Counted from the first letter of the stretch, positions 20,800-30,362 are shown. The stretch: 64,000 nt of DNA from Pseudolabrys sp. (GCA_017849615.1 JAFIGS010000019.1:1-64000); one strand, 5' to 3'. Made by a program: numbers and translations. Notes: generated by a model from the sequence alone, not told the origin.

Positions 20800-22395
20800 C
20801 TAAGGTCGAAGACGACGCCTGCCGAGGAATACCAGAAATACAACCACAGTTAGAAGAAACGGCAGGTTTCCATATCTGCTAAATATTGTCGTACCGATTG
20901 GCTGCGGCAGATTGGCGTCGAGAACGCCCTCCACGCCAAGTGGCATGGAGGCGGTGATTCGTCCGACCGGATCGATGACGCCGGAAATTCCCGTATTAGC
21001 CGCGCGGACCAACGGCAGGCCCTCGGCAATCGCCAGCACGCGCGCCTGATGAAAGTGCTGATACGGCCCGCTGCTGATACCGAACCAGCCGTCATTGGTC
21101 AGATTGATCAGCCAGCCGGGGCGCTCGCCCGCGGGCACGGCCTCGTCGGGAAAGACGGCCTCGTAGCAAATCAGCGGCAGCATCTTCGGCGCGCCCGGCA
21201 CGTCCATGGCGCGTCGGCGGCTGCCGGTGAGGAAGCCGCCCACCTCCTTGGTGAGTTGCTGAAATCCGAGCCGCTCCATGAAGCTCTGGAAGGGCAGGAA
21301 TTCGCCGAACGGCACCAGATGCAGCTTGTCGTAGATGCCGCGGATCGAGCCGTTGGGCTCGATGACATAGATCGAGTTGTAGGCGCGCGGGCCCTTGGCG
21401 CCGGTGGCATTGCCGGGCCGGACCGCTCCGGTGATCAGCGTCGTTCCCGGACTGATCAGACTGGCGATCTGCGCCAGCGCATCCGGCTCGCGTGTGAGGA
21501 AGAACGGAAAGGCTGATTCCGGCCAGATCAGAATATTGGCGTCCTTTACCCCGTTCGACTGCGGCCCGGTGGCGCGATCCGACAGCGCCAGATAGCGCGC
21601 CATCACGTCGTTTTTGGCCGAGTAGTTGAAGCGGGCGTCCTGCTGAAGGTTCGGCTGCATGATGCGCAGCTTGAGGTCCTTCACATAGGCCGTCGGATTC
21701 ATCGACAGCCGCATCGCGCCATAGGCAAAGAGCCCGGCCAGCACGATCGCCGCCAGCGCCAGCGGCCGGTACGGCCGCGGCGTATCGACCGGATCGTCGG
21801 CCAAGGTCGCCGGCGTCGCGAAGATCGCCAGCGCCAGCAAGGTCAATCCCCAGATGCCGAACAGCGATACGCTCTGCGCCATCGCCAGCGGCTGCGTCAG
21901 CGCATAGCCGAAGGCATTCCACGGAAAGCCGGTCAGCAAATGGCCGCGCAGCCACTCGCCGCACGCCATCGTGATGGCGAAAGCCAGCAGCCGTTCCGGC
22001 CCGCGCACCCAGAGCAGCCGCGCCGCGGCGAAACCGAGCGCCGTATAGAGCGCGAGGTACGCCGGCAGGCCGGCAACCGCGACTGGCAGCAGCCAGCCAA
22101 AGGTCTTGGCATCGACCAGGAAGGCGTATCCGACCCAGTAAACACCGGCGACGAAATAGCCGAAGCCGAAGCACCAGCCGGCGATCGCTGCCGACCAGGC
22201 GCCGCTCCAGCGGCCCGAAGCGGAGCCGTCGATCAGCCAGACGGCGACCGGAATCGTCACGAACAGGACGGGCCAGGCGTTGACCGGCGCCATCGCCAGT
22301 GCCGAAGCCGCACCCGCGAGCACGGCGATGCCGGCGCGGCGCCAGCCGTCGGCAAGCAGGATGGCGTGGGCAAATCGGGTGACGGCGCCGGCCAA
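20800..22395 (-). CDS. lnt: Apolipoprotein N-acyltransferase
   Basis: An inner-membrane enzyme that adds the third acyl chain to the N-terminal cysteine of lipoproteins. The 531-residue protein has six to seven membrane spans (residues 1-200 and one at the C terminus) and a periplasmic nitrilase-like domain. The catalytic triad is visible as Glu in IWPESAFPFF, Lys in KLHLVPFGEFLP and Cys in LICYEAVFPDE. The most plausible start is a TTG at 22395, three bases from the stop of the upstream corC-like gene. The miaB-phoH-ybeY-corC-lnt order is conserved in Proteobacteria. Confidence 0.95.
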   Translation of the reverse strand: MAGAVTRFAHAILLADGWRRAGIAVLAGAASALAMAPVNAWPVLFVTIPVAVWLIDGSASGRWSGAWSAAIAGWCFGFGYFVAGVYWVGYAFLVDAKTFGWLLPVAVAGLPAYLALYTALGFAAARLLWVRGPERLLAFAITMACGEWLRGHLLTGFPWNAFGYALTQPLAMAQSVSLFGIWGLTLLALAIFATPATLADDPVDTPRPYRPLALAAIVLAGLFAYGAMRLSMNPTAYVKDLKLRIMQPNLQQDARFNYSAKNDVMARYLALSDRATGPQSNGVKDANILIWPESAFPFFLTREPDALAQIASLISPGTTLITGAVRPGNATGAKGPRAYNSIYVIEPNGSIRGIYDKLHLVPFGEFLPFQSFMERLGFQQLTKEVGGFLTGSRRRAMDVPGAPKMLPLICYEAVFPDEAVPAGERPGWLINLTNDGWFGISSGPYQHFHQARVLAIAEGLPLVRAANTGISGVIDPVGRITASMPLGVEGVLDANLPQPIGTTIFSRYGNLPFLLTVVVFLVFLGRRRLRP

Positions 22396-22397
22396 GA

Positions 22398-23525
22398 TCA
22401 GGACCGCGACGGGGTCTGCGAGCCCGCGTCTTTCGACGGCGCTTCGAGGTTGAGCTGCGGCGGTGCGACACCGGCGAGGACGGCATCGGGTTCGCCGCGC
22501 TTCTTCGGTTCGCGCGGCTTCGCGCGCTTCTCCGTCAGCCGCGTGATGCGCACACGCTTGATCCGGCGCGGATCCGCGTCGAGCACTTCGAACTCGAACA
22601 GGCCGGGGCCGGGAATCAGCTCGCCGCGCAGCGGCAGCCGGCCGGCGCGTGTGGTCAGGTAGCCGCCGAGCGTATCGACTTCCTCGGCGACGTCTTCCTC
22701 GACGACGAAGTCGTGGCCCAAAGTGCCCGTCACGTCCTCGAGGGACGCGCGCGCGTCGGCGATGTAGGAGCCGTCCGGCTGGCGCACGATGTCCGCGGCC
22801 TCGTCTTCGTCATGTTCGTCGGCGATCTCGCCGACGATCTGCTCGACGATGTCCTCGATCGATATGAGGCCGTCGGTGCCGCCATACTCGTCGATGACCA
22901 GCGCCAGATGGATCTGCTTGGCCTGCATGCGCGCCAGGAGGTCCATGACCCGCGCCGACGGCGGCACGAACAGAACCTCGCGCACGATCTTGGCCGCGGC
23001 CAGCGGCGTCGCCAGGTTGATCGCCTTGAGATCGAGGCCCGCCGGCAGCGGCTTTCTGCGCTTGGCGTTCTTGGCGGGGTCGATGGCGGCGTGTGCGGTC
23101 ATGTAGCCGATGAGGTCGCGGATGTGGACCATGCCGACGGGATCATCGAGCGTATCGTTGTAGATGACGAGCCGCGAATGTCCGGCCTTCTCGAACACCA
23201 TCAGGAGATCGCCAAGCTGGATGTCCTGCTGCACGGCGATGATGTCGGCGCGGGGCACCATCACGTCGACGACGCGGCGCTCGCGCAGGCCGAGGATGTT
23301 CTTGAGCATCCGGCTTTCTTCCGGCGAGAAGCCGGATTCGCCGGGCGTCATCGCGTCGAGCACGTCCGTCAGATCGGCGCGGATGGTGCTGGCGCGCGAG
23401 CCGAACACCGAGCGGAACATGCGGACGAACCAGTTGCCGTCGCCCTCGCGCTTGGCCGGTACGGGGACCGGCAGATTGCGCGCGTCGAACGGCAAGTTGG
23501 TACTGGTGGGGTCGCTGTCAGGCAT
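22398..23525 (-). CDS. CBS-domain hemolysin/CorC-family protein
   Basis: A 375-residue cytosolic protein with two CBS domains (about residues 85-205, including MVPRADIIAVQQDIQLGDLL and GTDGLISIEDIVEQIVGEI) and a C-terminal CorC/HlyC FAD-type domain (about residues 240-320). It lacks the transmembrane DUF21 part of the larger YfjD/YtfL relatives, so it matches the short CorC (YbeX) form. CorC has been tied to magnesium/cobalt efflux, and more recently to ribosome biology because it always travels with ybeY. Its start overlaps the ybeY stop by one base. Confidence 0.9.
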   Translation of the reverse strand: MPDSDPTSTNLPFDARNLPVPVPAKREGDGNWFVRMFRSVFGSRASTIRADLTDVLDAMTPGESGFSPEESRMLKNILGLRERRVVDVMVPRADIIAVQQDIQLGDLLMVFEKAGHSRLVIYNDTLDDPVGMVHIRDLIGYMTAHAAIDPAKNAKRRKPLPAGLDLKAINLATPLAAAKIVREVLFVPPSARVMDLLARMQAKQIHLALVIDEYGGTDGLISIEDIVEQIVGEIADEHDEDEAADIVRQPDGSYIADARASLEDVTGTLGHDFVVEEDVAEEVDTLGGYLTTRAGRLPLRGELIPGPGLFEFEVLDADPRRIKRVRITRLTEKRAKPREPKKRGEPDAVLAGVAPPQLNLEAPSKDAGSQTPSRS

Positions 23526-24019
23526 TACGCGTCGCCATGTTGAAGATCGCGGGCGAGGTGCGCATCCCGCCAGGGATCGGGCATGTTCATCGAGTTCATG
23601 ATGCGGCTTTCGAGCGTTTCCATCTCGTCCGCCTGCGCGTCGGTTTCGTGGTCGTAGCCGATAAGGTGGAGAAAGCCATGAACGGTCAAATGCGCGAGGT
23701 GGTGCAGAAACTCACGGCCTTCATCCTCACATTCTCTTCGAAGTGTTTCATAGGCGATGACGATATCGCCTAAATGACCTTGCGTCGCTGGCGTGTCGGC
23801 TGCCGGAAACGAAAGCACGTTGGTCGGCTTGTCGAGGCCGCGAAATTGCCGGTTGATGTCACGGACCGCCGAATCATCGGACAGCAGGATACTGACTTCG
23901 CCGCCACGTGTTGAGTGGGGCGCGGCAGCCGCAATCGCCGCAGCCGCGATCGCCTCGGCGCGTGGCTCGGCCGCCCAGTGCTCGGATTCGACCACGATAT
24001 CGGCGGTGACGGGCGTCAT
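23525..24019 (-). CDS. ybeY: Endoribonuclease YbeY
   Basis: A single-strand-specific metal-dependent RNase that matures 16S rRNA 3' ends and takes part in late 70S quality control. The 164-residue protein carries the zinc motif HLTVHGFLHLIGYDH (three His ligands of the HGxLHLxGYDH pattern) and the upstream PTNVLSFPA. It overlaps phoH by 4 bases (ATGA) and corC by one base, so the three are tightly coupled. Confidence 0.96.
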   Translation of the reverse strand: MTPVTADIVVESEHWAAEPRAEAIAAAAIAAAAPHSTRGGEVSILLSDDSAVRDINRQFRGLDKPTNVLSFPAADTPATQGHLGDIVIAYETLRRECEDEGREFLHHLAHLTVHGFLHLIGYDHETDAQADEMETLESRIMNSMNMPDPWRDAHLARDLQHGDA

Positions 24020-25074
24020 TTTCGCGGCTCGCGCGGCAACGCCGGCTTCTCGCTGCCGGCGCGGTCATAGGCCTCGACGATGCGCTGCACCAGTTCGTGC
24101 CGGATGACGTCGGCGGCGCCGAATTCGACCATGCCGATGCCTTCGACGCCCTTGAGCAGGCGCGTCGCCTCGGCAAGGCCCGAGACCTGACCGTTCGGCA
24201 GATCGACCTGGCTCGGATCGCCGGTGACGATCATGCGGCTGTTCTCGCCCAGACGCGTCAGAAACATCTTCATCTGCATCGAGGTCGTGTTCTGCGCTTC
24301 GTCGAGGATGACACAGGCATTGGCGAGCGTGCGGCCGCGCATGAAGGCGAGCGGTGCGATTTCGATGTCGCCCTGCTCCAGCGCGCGCTCGACGATGCGC
24401 GGGTCCATCAGGTCATGCAGCGCGTCGTAGATCGGCCGCAGATAGGGATCGACCTTCTCGCGCATGTCGCCGGGCAGGAAGCCGAGGCGTTCGCCGGCTT
24501 CGACGGCGGGGCGAGACAGGATGATGCGATCGACTTCCTTGCGCTCGAACATCTGGATCGCCTGCGCGACCGCGAGCCATGTCTTGCCGGTGCCGGCGGG
24601 GCCGATGCCGAAGACCAATGAGTGGCGCTTCAGCGCGCGCATATAGGCGTCCTGCGCGGCGGTGCGGGCCCGCACCGGCCGCTTGCGCAAATTGATTTCC
24701 TCGAAAGCCTGGCGTTGCTGGCTGGAATCGAAATCGAACAGCGAGCCTTGCGCGATGGCCTGGCGGATCGCGCCTTCGACGTCGCCGGTCGACAAATCTT
24801 GGCCGCGCTTGATCTGTTCGTAGAGACCTTCGAGAACGCGGCGCGCCTGTTCGACGCCGCCGCGCGAGCCCTCGAGCGTGACATGATTGCCGCGGGAGTC
24901 CGCCTTGACGCCGAGTTTGCGTTCGACGAGGGCGAGGTTCTGGCCGTACTGGCCGAACAGCACCGACGCAAACTTGTTGTCCTCGAAAGCCAGCACGACC
25001 TGCGTCGTGGCCGTTTCATCGGAAACGGCGGCGGCGGGGATCACGGAATCCGTGGTGCGCAATGGTGCTCTCAA
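24016..25074 (-). CDS. phoH: PhoH-family ATPase
   Basis: A 352-residue cytosolic NTPase of the PhoH/YbeZ type that works with YbeY in RNA maturation. Walker A is [15 protein letters not shown] (about residue 155) and Walker B is [12 protein letters not shown]; a KH-like region precedes them ([15 protein letters not shown]). The start is uncertain: TTG at 25074 overlaps the miaB stop (TTGA), and another TTG at 25062 or a GTG slightly downstream would only trim a variable tail. No ATG fits. Confidence 0.94.
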   Translation of the reverse strand: MRAPLRTTDSVIPAAAVSDETATTQVVLAFEDNKFASVLFGQYGQNLALVERKLGVKADSRGNHVTLEGSRGGVEQARRVLEGLYEQIKRGQDLSTGDVEGAIRQAIAQGSLFDFDSSQQRQAFEEINLRKRPVRARTAAQDAYMRALKRHSLVFGIGPAGTGKTWLAVAQAIQMFERKEVDRIILSRPAVEAGERLGFLPGDMREKVDPYLRPIYDALHDLMDPRIVERALEQGDIEIAPLAFMRGRTLANACVILDEAQNTTSMQMKMFLTRLGENSRMIVTGDPSQVDLPNGQVSGLAEATRLLKGVEGIGMVEFGAADVIRHELVQRIVEAYDRAGSEKPALPREPRK

Positions 25075-26468
25075 GCTCCCAAACTGGCCAATGCCGGCGC
25101 GCGGGCGGGTGCCACGCGTTCGCCGAACAGGGTGTTGGTCCCGATATCGGTAATGCGGACCGGCACGATCTGGCCGATCAGCGACGGCTCCGCCATCATA
25201 TGGACCGATTGCAGATATGGGGATCGGCCGACCAGTTGCCCAGTGAGTTTACCGGGCTTTTCGACGAGAATTTCCATGGTTTTGCCGGCGAAGGAGCTGT
25301 TAAACGCCTTCCACTGCCGGTCGATCACGGCCTGCAGGCGCAGCAAACGCTCGTGTTTCTCGGCATTCGGCACCTGATCGTCGAGCTTCGCCGCCGGCGT
25401 GCCGGGGCGGGGCGAATAGCTGAAGGTGTAGGCCATGACGAAATTGACCTCCTCGGCGAGCGACAGGGTCTCGCGGAAGTCCGCTTCGGTCTCGCCGGGG
25501 AAGCCGACGATGAAATCCGAGGTGAAGGCGATGTCGGGCCGCGCCTTTCGCAGGCGTTTGATCGCCGTCATGTATTCCCGGCGCGTGTGCTTGCGGTTCA
25601 TGGCCGCAAGGATGCGGTCGGAGCCGGCCTGCACCGGCAGATGCACGTAAGGCATCAGTTCCGGCAGGTCGCCATGCGCGGCGATGAGATCGTCGCAGAC
25701 CGGCGACAGCATGTCGCGCGGATGGCTGGTCATGTAGCGCAGCCGCGCGATGCCCGGCACGCGCGCAATGCGCCGCATCAGCGCGCCGAGCGTGACGGCA
25801 TCGCCGTTGGCATCGACGCCGTGGTAGGCGTTGACATTCTGCCCGATCAGCGAGACTTCGCGCACGCCGTTGGCGGCGAGACGTTCGACATCGGCCAGCA
25901 CCTTCGCGATAGGCCGTGAAACTTCGGCGCCGCGTGTATAGGGCACGACGCAGAACGTGCAGAATTTATCGCAGCCTTCCTGTACCGTGACAAAAGCGGA
26001 AATGCCGCGCCTGTTGATGGCCTGCGGCGAGGGTTGCGCCAGCGCGTCGAACTTGTCCTCGAGCGGAAACTCGGTATCGACGATCTTCTCGCCGTCAAGC
26101 GCGCGCGAGATGAGCGCCGGCAGCTTGTGATAGTTCTGCGAGCCGACCACGACATCGACAGAGTCGGTGCGGCGCACGATCTCCTCGCCTTCGGCCTGCG
26201 CGACACAGCCGGCGACCGCGATCAGCATCTTGCGGCCTTCGAGCTCGGCCTGGTCCTTGAGTTCGCGCATGCGGCCGATTTCGGAATAGACCTTGTCGAC
26301 CGCCTTCTCGCGGATGTGGCAGGTGTTGAGGATGATGAGATCGGCCTCGGCCGGCGACGGCGTCTCGACGTAACCCTCAGGCGCGAGCGTGTCCGCCATA
26401 CGATGCGAGTCGTAGACGTTCATCTGGCAGCCGAAGGATTTGACGTGGACTTTGCGCAGTCTGTTCAT
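25071..26468 (-). CDS. miaB: tRNA-2-methylthio-N6-dimethylallyladenosine synthase MiaB
   Basis: A radical-SAM methylthiotransferase that modifies A37 of tRNAs reading UNN codons. The 465-residue protein has the N-terminal UPF0004 domain with its Cys ligands ([33 protein letters not shown]), the radical-SAM motif [17 protein letters not shown] (CxxxCxxC) and a C-terminal TRAM domain. The start at 26468 ([12 protein letters not shown]) fits the family; the longer frame adds unrelated residues. First gene of the miaB-phoH-ybeY-corC-lnt run. Confidence 0.97.
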   Translation of the reverse strand: MNRLRKVHVKSFGCQMNVYDSHRMADTLAPEGYVETPSPAEADLIILNTCHIREKAVDKVYSEIGRMRELKDQAELEGRKMLIAVAGCVAQAEGEEIVRRTDSVDVVVGSQNYHKLPALISRALDGEKIVDTEFPLEDKFDALAQPSPQAINRRGISAFVTVQEGCDKFCTFCVVPYTRGAEVSRPIAKVLADVERLAANGVREVSLIGQNVNAYHGVDANGDAVTLGALMRRIARVPGIARLRYMTSHPRDMLSPVCDDLIAAHGDLPELMPYVHLPVQAGSDRILAAMNRKHTRREYMTAIKRLRKARPDIAFTSDFIVGFPGETEADFRETLSLAEEVNFVMAYTFSYSPRPGTPAAKLDDQVPNAEKHERLLRLQAVIDRQWKAFNSSFAGKTMEILVEKPGKLTGQLVGRSPYLQSVHMMAEPSLIGQIVPVRITDIGTNTLFGERVAPARAPALASLGA

Positions 26469-26607
26469 GCCGGTTCTTTTCGAGCGAGCGCATATTAGCC
26501 GGTCGGGACCGGCCTTGTCGCCCGGCACTAACTCCCTGATTTATCGGAGAATTTCAAGCAGCGTAGCATCCTGACGACGCCTTGTCGCGCGACCTTCCGG
26601 AACAGCC

Positions 26608-26636
26608 TTGCAATTCAATACCTTAGCTAATATTAT
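26608..26636 (+). promoter_or_regulatory. Promoter of the Xre/RES toxin-antitoxin pair
   Basis: TTGCAA (26608-26613), exactly 17 nt, then TATTAT (26631-26636) form a good sigma-70-type promoter 24 bases before the antitoxin ATG, in an AT-rich island within GC-rich DNA. Confidence 0.7.
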
Positions 26637-26677
26637 GCAAATATGCAGGATACTGGCAAATGAATGCAAAACTGCAG
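26635..26677 (+). promoter_or_regulatory. Direct-repeat operator of the toxin-antitoxin pair
   Basis: ATGCAAATATGCAG (26635-26648) and ATGCAAAACTGCAG (26664-26677) differ at two positions and start 29 bases apart, about three helical turns. The first overlaps the -10 box and the second covers the beginning of the antitoxin gene. This is a natural place for autorepression by the antitoxin or the toxin-antitoxin complex. Confidence 0.55.
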
Positions 26678-27055
26678 AAAGTCAGCCTTCTTCCAGCGGA
26701 GGCTCACGATCTGGCCATGCAAGGCTTCTTCGGCATCATGGCCCGCTGGGATGCCGACAATAAGGTGATGCGCGCCGTCCTCGGCTCGCCCGCGGAGCGG
26801 ACTTTCTTCGAGTGGAAGAAGGGCAAGGTGGCCCGGTTGCCGAACGATACGCTGCGCCGCATCGGCTATGTCGCCGGCATCTGGAAGGCGTTGCAGATCG
26901 TTTATTCCGATCCGCAGCTCGCCGACTCCTGGGTCAACCGGCCGAACCGCGCTTTCGGCGGCCAGACGCCTTTGGCGCGAATGGCGGCGGGCGACGTCAC
27001 CGACCTCGCTGCCGTCAGAGACTATATCGATGCCGCAAGATCTCCCTGGTCCTGA
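26660..27055 (+). CDS. Antitoxin of the Xre/MbcA/ParS (DUF2384) family
   Basis: A 131-residue protein with an N-terminal Xre-like helix-turn-helix region (about residues 10-70: LPAEAHDLAMQGFFGIMARW) and the C-terminal toxin-binding domain found in MbcA/ParS-type antitoxins (RRIGYVAGIWKALQIVYSDP, WVNRPNRAFGGQTPLARMAAG). The motif NRPN-F-GQTPL is characteristic. The RES toxin gene overlaps its 3' end by 26 bases. AGGA precedes the ATG. It is expected to repress the shared promoter and to block the toxin's active site. Confidence 0.9.
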   Translation: MNAKLQKVSLLPAEAHDLAMQGFFGIMARWDADNKVMRAVLGSPAERTFFEWKKGKVARLPNDTLRRIGYVAGIWKALQIVYSDPQLADSWVNRPNRAFGGQTPLARMAAGDVTDLAAVRDYIDAARSPWS

Positions 27056-27761
27056 CGGGCGCTCCGTGCCGTCGCGTCGGGTGGTCTGGCCGAAAGCCTG
27101 GCGCATCATCGCCTCGCGCTTCCCGCCGATCGATCTGTTCGAACGCGTGTCGGACGATCCCAAGGTGTGGGATGCGCTGATCGCGCTCGAAGAGATGACC
27201 AATCCGCGGCTGCGCGACGAAGCCGGGGAGATCAGTCTGGTGCCGCCGGAGCGCCGCGTGTCCGGCGCCAATGCATCCTGGGTGATGGCGGCGTTCACGC
27301 ACATCAACAGGAGCGGCTCACGCTTTTCCGACGGGACATTCGGCGTCTATTACGCCGCCGACACGCTGGAAACGGCGATCGCCGAGACGGTCTATCACTT
27401 CGGCGTTTTCGCCGCCGACGCGGGCGATCCCGCGCGCCGCGAGGACATGCGCGTGCTGCTGGGCGCGGTGGATCGTGACTTCGAGGACATCGCCGCGCTC
27501 GGCGATGACGTCAATGCGGGGCTGCTGGACAGCGCGAGTTATGCGCAGAGCCAGCCTTATGCGGTGGCGCGCCGCGATGCCGGCGCCGATGGCTTCGTCT
27601 ATCCGAGTGTGCGGCGCGCGGGCTTCGAATGTATTGCCGCGTTCTGGCCGGATACCGTCGGCATCCCGGTGCAGGAGCGCCATCTGCAATACGAATGGGA
27701 TGGCGCGCGGGTGCGACGCTATTTCGATTACAGCCTGGAGCGCTGGATCGATCTGGCGTGA
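27030..27761 (+). CDS. RES-domain toxin (NAD-degrading)
   Basis: A 243-residue RES protein, the toxin partner of the Xre antitoxin just upstream. Studied RES toxins (MbcT, ParT, Res) destroy or transfer from NAD+. The family's conserved stretch GTFGVYYAADTLETAIAETVYH (conserved Tyr and Glu), the Arg in RSGSRFSDG and the Ser in GFVYPSVRRAGFECIAAFWP are present, so it looks active. ATG at 27030 overlaps the antitoxin gene by 26 bases, giving coupled translation. It ends 6 bases from the convergent plsC gene. Confidence 0.88.
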   Translation: MPQDLPGPDGRSVPSRRVVWPKAWRIIASRFPPIDLFERVSDDPKVWDALIALEEMTNPRLRDEAGEISLVPPERRVSGANASWVMAAFTHINRSGSRFSDGTFGVYYAADTLETAIAETVYHFGVFAADAGDPARREDMRVLLGAVDRDFEDIAALGDDVNAGLLDSASYAQSQPYAVARRDAGADGFVYPSVRRAGFECIAAFWPDTVGIPVQERHLQYEWDGARVRRYFDYSLERWIDLA

Positions 27762-27767
27762 CGGCGC

Positions 27768-28568
27768 CTAGCCGCCCGCGTGCAACGGACGGGTTCGGCC
27801 GAGCAACGTCGATGTCGTGAGGCCACGCACCGCGCTCTCGAGCTGCCGCGCCAGCTTCTTGCGGTCGGTCGTGGCGTCGGCGGCGATCGGCTCGCCATAG
27901 CTCACCACCACGTCGATGACGCCGCGGCGCAGGAATGCCTTGAAGTGCGGCATGAAATCGAGATCGCCGTACCAGGCGATCAGCGGACGGTGCTGACGGC
28001 CCATCGGAATGCCGTGGATCGAGGTGTAACTGATCGACATCGGCTGGATGATGATGCCGCTTTCGGCGCGCGAGGCGGCTTCGCGCACCACGCCGATCAG
28101 CGCCGAGCGAAACGGCAGCACGCGGTTGCCGTCGTTCGAGGTACCCTCGGCGAACAGCACGACCGAAATATCGGATTCGAGGCGTTGCACCATGTCGGCG
28201 ATGGCGTCGCCGGTCTGCTGGCGGCGCGAGCGATCGACGAACACGGTGCGCTGCAGGCGCGCGGTGGGGCCGACCAGCGGCCAGTTGCCGACCTCGGCCT
28301 TGGAGACGAAGGCGATCGGCGCGATCGAGCCGATCACCAGGATGTCGGCCCATGACACGTGGTTCGATACGAACAGCACCGCGCGGTCGCGGACCGGCAC
28401 GCCGACGACGCGAATCTTGAAACGCAGCAGCTTGCACAGCACGGCGTAGTAGCCGGAGGCCACCGTGCCCCAGCCGGGCAGGCCGAGCTTGCCGATGATC
28501 CACTGCGCGGCGATGACCAAAGGCGTCATGGTAAAGAAGAAGACGGCGATGAACAGCGAGTAGAGCAT
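27768..28568 (-). CDS. plsC: 1-acyl-sn-glycerol-3-phosphate acyltransferase
   Basis: An inner-membrane enzyme that acylates lysophosphatidic acid to phosphatidic acid. The 266-residue protein starts with a membrane anchor (MLYSLFIAVFFFTMTPLVIA) and has the acyltransferase box NHVSWADILV (H-x4-D) near residue 75 and the substrate-binding box FAEGTSNDG. The start at 28568 is chosen because it begins at the hydrophobic anchor, four bases after the fur stop, suggesting cotranscription with fur. Confidence 0.92.
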   Translation of the reverse strand: MLYSLFIAVFFFTMTPLVIAAQWIIGKLGLPGWGTVASGYYAVLCKLLRFKIRVVGVPVRDRAVLFVSNHVSWADILVIGSIAPIAFVSKAEVGNWPLVGPTARLQRTVFVDRSRRQQTGDAIADMVQRLESDISVVLFAEGTSNDGNRVLPFRSALIGVVREAASRAESGIIIQPMSISYTSIHGIPMGRQHRPLIAWYGDLDFMPHFKAFLRRGVIDVVVSYGEPIAADATTDRKKLARQLESAVRGLTTSTLLGRTRPLHAGG

Positions 28569-28572
28569 TGGG

Positions 28573-29058
28573 CTAGCTGTTCTTGTCGTCCTTGAGCGGC
28601 ACGGCATAAAGCTCGAGCCGGTGGTCGACCAGCTTGTAGCCGAGCCTGCGCGCCACCTCGGCCTGCAGGCGCTCGATTTCCTCGGACTGGAATTCGATCA
28701 CTTCGCCGGTGCGCAGGTTGATGAGGTGGTCGTGGTGCGTGTCCGAGCTGGTCTCGTAGCGGGCGCGCCCCTCGCGGAAATCGTGGCGCTCGATGATTCC
28801 GGAATCCTCGAACAGCTTCACGGTGCGATAGACGGTCGAGATCGAGATACGGTCATCGACCTGTATGCAGCGGCGATAAAGCTCCTCGACGTCCGGATGG
28901 TCCTCGGCGTCGGCGAGCACGCGTGCGATGACGCGGCGCTGCTCGGTCATGCGCATGCCCTTCGCCGCGCAGAGCGCCTCGATATCGGGCTTGCCGCCGA
29001 CGCCTCTGTTGGGCGCCGATACGACCAGCCCGGCTTTGCTTTTGCTGTCCGTCGTCAT
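28573..29058 (-). CDS. fur: Ferric uptake regulator family protein Fur
   Basis: A metal-dependent DNA-binding repressor of 161 residues. The N-terminal winged helix (MTEQRRVIARVLADAEDHPD, ISISTVYRTVKLFEDSGII) is followed by the metal-binding dimerisation domain with HHDHLI, the Fur signature (Irr proteins have a different His cluster). In rhizobia close relatives may respond to manganese (Mur) rather than iron, which sequence alone cannot decide. A C-terminal CxxC is absent. It lies between rimI and plsC on the minus strand. Confidence 0.93.
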   Translation of the reverse strand: MTTDSKSKAGLVVSAPNRGVGGKPDIEALCAAKGMRMTEQRRVIARVLADAEDHPDVEELYRRCIQVDDRISISTVYRTVKLFEDSGIIERHDFREGRARYETSSDTHHDHLINLRTGEVIEFQSEEIERLQAEVARRLGYKLVDHRLELYAVPLKDDKNS

Positions 29059-29070
29059 CGTGAGGTGAGT

Positions 29071-29556
29071 TTACGCGATATCCCGCCGCAATACCAAGGC
29101 TGCGGCGGTGGTGCCATCGGGCATGGGATAATAATTCGGCCGTTTTGCCACGTCCCGGAATCCAGCCTTGCGATAGAGCGCGATGGCCGCGCGGTTACTT
29201 TCTGCGACTTCGAGAAACAGCGCTTTGACGCCGAGCGCGGCGAGGCGCCGCATGTGCATCGTCAGCATCCGGCGCGCCAGCCCGCGGCCCTGGCAGCGGC
29301 GCGTCACCGCGATCGACAGAATCTCCGCCTCGTCGGCGGCGCAGCGCGACATCACGAAACCGGCGAACCCGCCGCCCACGCGCAGGCTGTGCGCCAGCAC
29401 CTGGGGATCGAGCAGCAGATTCTCGACCTCCTCCTCGCTCCAGCCGCGGTGAAACGAGGCGGCATGAAGCGCCGCGATCGCGGCGGCGTCACGCACATGC
29501 GCCGGCGCGATGTGCGGTTCGCCGCGCCCGAACAACCGGCGCAGGAACGCCATCAT
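29071..29556 (-). CDS. rimI: Ribosomal protein S18 alanine N-acetyltransferase
   Basis: A GNAT-fold acetyltransferase of 161 residues that N-acetylates S18. The acetyl-CoA loop CQGRGLARRMLTMHMRRL and LEVAESNRAAIALYRKAGF are clear. It overlaps tsaB by 4 bases (ATGA); the tsaB-rimI pair is conserved in Proteobacteria. It is followed by fur. Confidence 0.93.
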   Translation of the reverse strand: MMAFLRRLFGRGEPHIAPAHVRDAAAIAALHAASFHRGWSEEEVENLLLDPQVLAHSLRVGGGFAGFVMSRCAADEAEILSIAVTRRCQGRGLARRMLTMHMRRLAALGVKALFLEVAESNRAAIALYRKAGFRDVAKRPNYYPMPDGTTAAALVLRRDIA

Positions 29557-30242
29557 GTCGGTGTTGCCTGCAAGGGCACATGCACGGCCGCCTGCGGCTG
29601 GGCATCGGCCGGCTTGAGATAGAACGGCTTGGGCGCGCTGGCCGCTGGATCGGCCACCATGCCGAGCCTTGCCACCCAGTCGATCGATGGCGCCGTTTGC
29701 GGTTCGATGGCGGCGGGCGCCGGCTCGCCTTCAGGCCAGGCGGCGGCGAGGATATGCGCCGCATTGCCGGCCAGCCTCGGCGCGGAGGGGGCGATGCGCC
29801 GCACCGCCTCCGCGACGGAGATGTAAACCGGCTTGATGCGTGTCGTGCCGTCGCCGTCGAAAGCCTGCAAAAAGACGTGGTCGTGCCGCGCGTCGATGGC
29901 GACGACCACCGGCGTCGAGGCGCCGGCCGCGATCAGCGGCGCGGCGAAGGCGGCAAGTGTCGTGATACCGACCGCGGGTTTGGCGGCGGCGGCGGCGATA
30001 CCGCGGGCGGCGGCGATACCAACACGAAGCCCGGTGAAGCTGCCCGGCCCCACCGTGACGGCGATGCGGTCGAGCGTCGCGAAATCCAGCGTCGTCTCGT
30101 CGCGCAACCGTGCGATCATCGGCATCAGGGCTTCGGCATGGCCGCGGGCCATCGCCTGATGCTCGCGCGCAACGACGGCGTCGCCGTCCATGAGGACGAC
30201 CGAGCACGCTTCAAGCGCGGTATCGATGGCGAGGATGCGCAT
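29553..30242 (-). CDS. tsaB: tRNA threonylcarbamoyladenosine biosynthesis protein TsaB
   Basis: Scaffold/dimerisation partner of TsaD in formation of t6A37 on ANN-reading tRNAs. The 229-residue protein begins MRILAIDTALEACSVVLMDG and contains VGPGSFTGLRVGIAAARGIA. A longer frame starting at 30347 only reads through a dispersed repeat, so the start at 30242 is chosen. Overlaps rimI by 4 bases. Confidence 0.95.
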   Translation of the reverse strand: MRILAIDTALEACSVVLMDGDAVVAREHQAMARGHAEALMPMIARLRDETTLDFATLDRIAVTVGPGSFTGLRVGIAAARGIAAAAAKPAVGITTLAAFAAPLIAAGASTPVVVAIDARHDHVFLQAFDGDGTTRIKPVYISVAEAVRRIAPSAPRLAGNAAHILAAAWPEGEPAPAAIEPQTAPSIDWVARLGMVADPAASAPKPFYLKPADAQPQAAVHVPLQATPT

Positions 30243-30250
30243 TGTCTCGG

Positions 30251-30351
30251 TGTCATCGCCCGCGAAGGCGGGCGATCCAGTAGTCACTGTCGGCGAATAT
30301 ATAGCCGAAACGCCGGGGATACTGGATGCCCCGCTTTCGCGGGGCATGACA
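30251..30351. repeat. Dispersed palindromic repeat
   Basis: Arms TGTCATCGCCCGCGAAGG-type (30251-30282) and its inverted partner ending CGCGGGGCATGACA (30320-30351) enclose a short central spacer. It lies between tsaB and the Nfu gene. Confidence 0.8.
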
Positions 30352-30362
30352 GTGGTGGAAAA

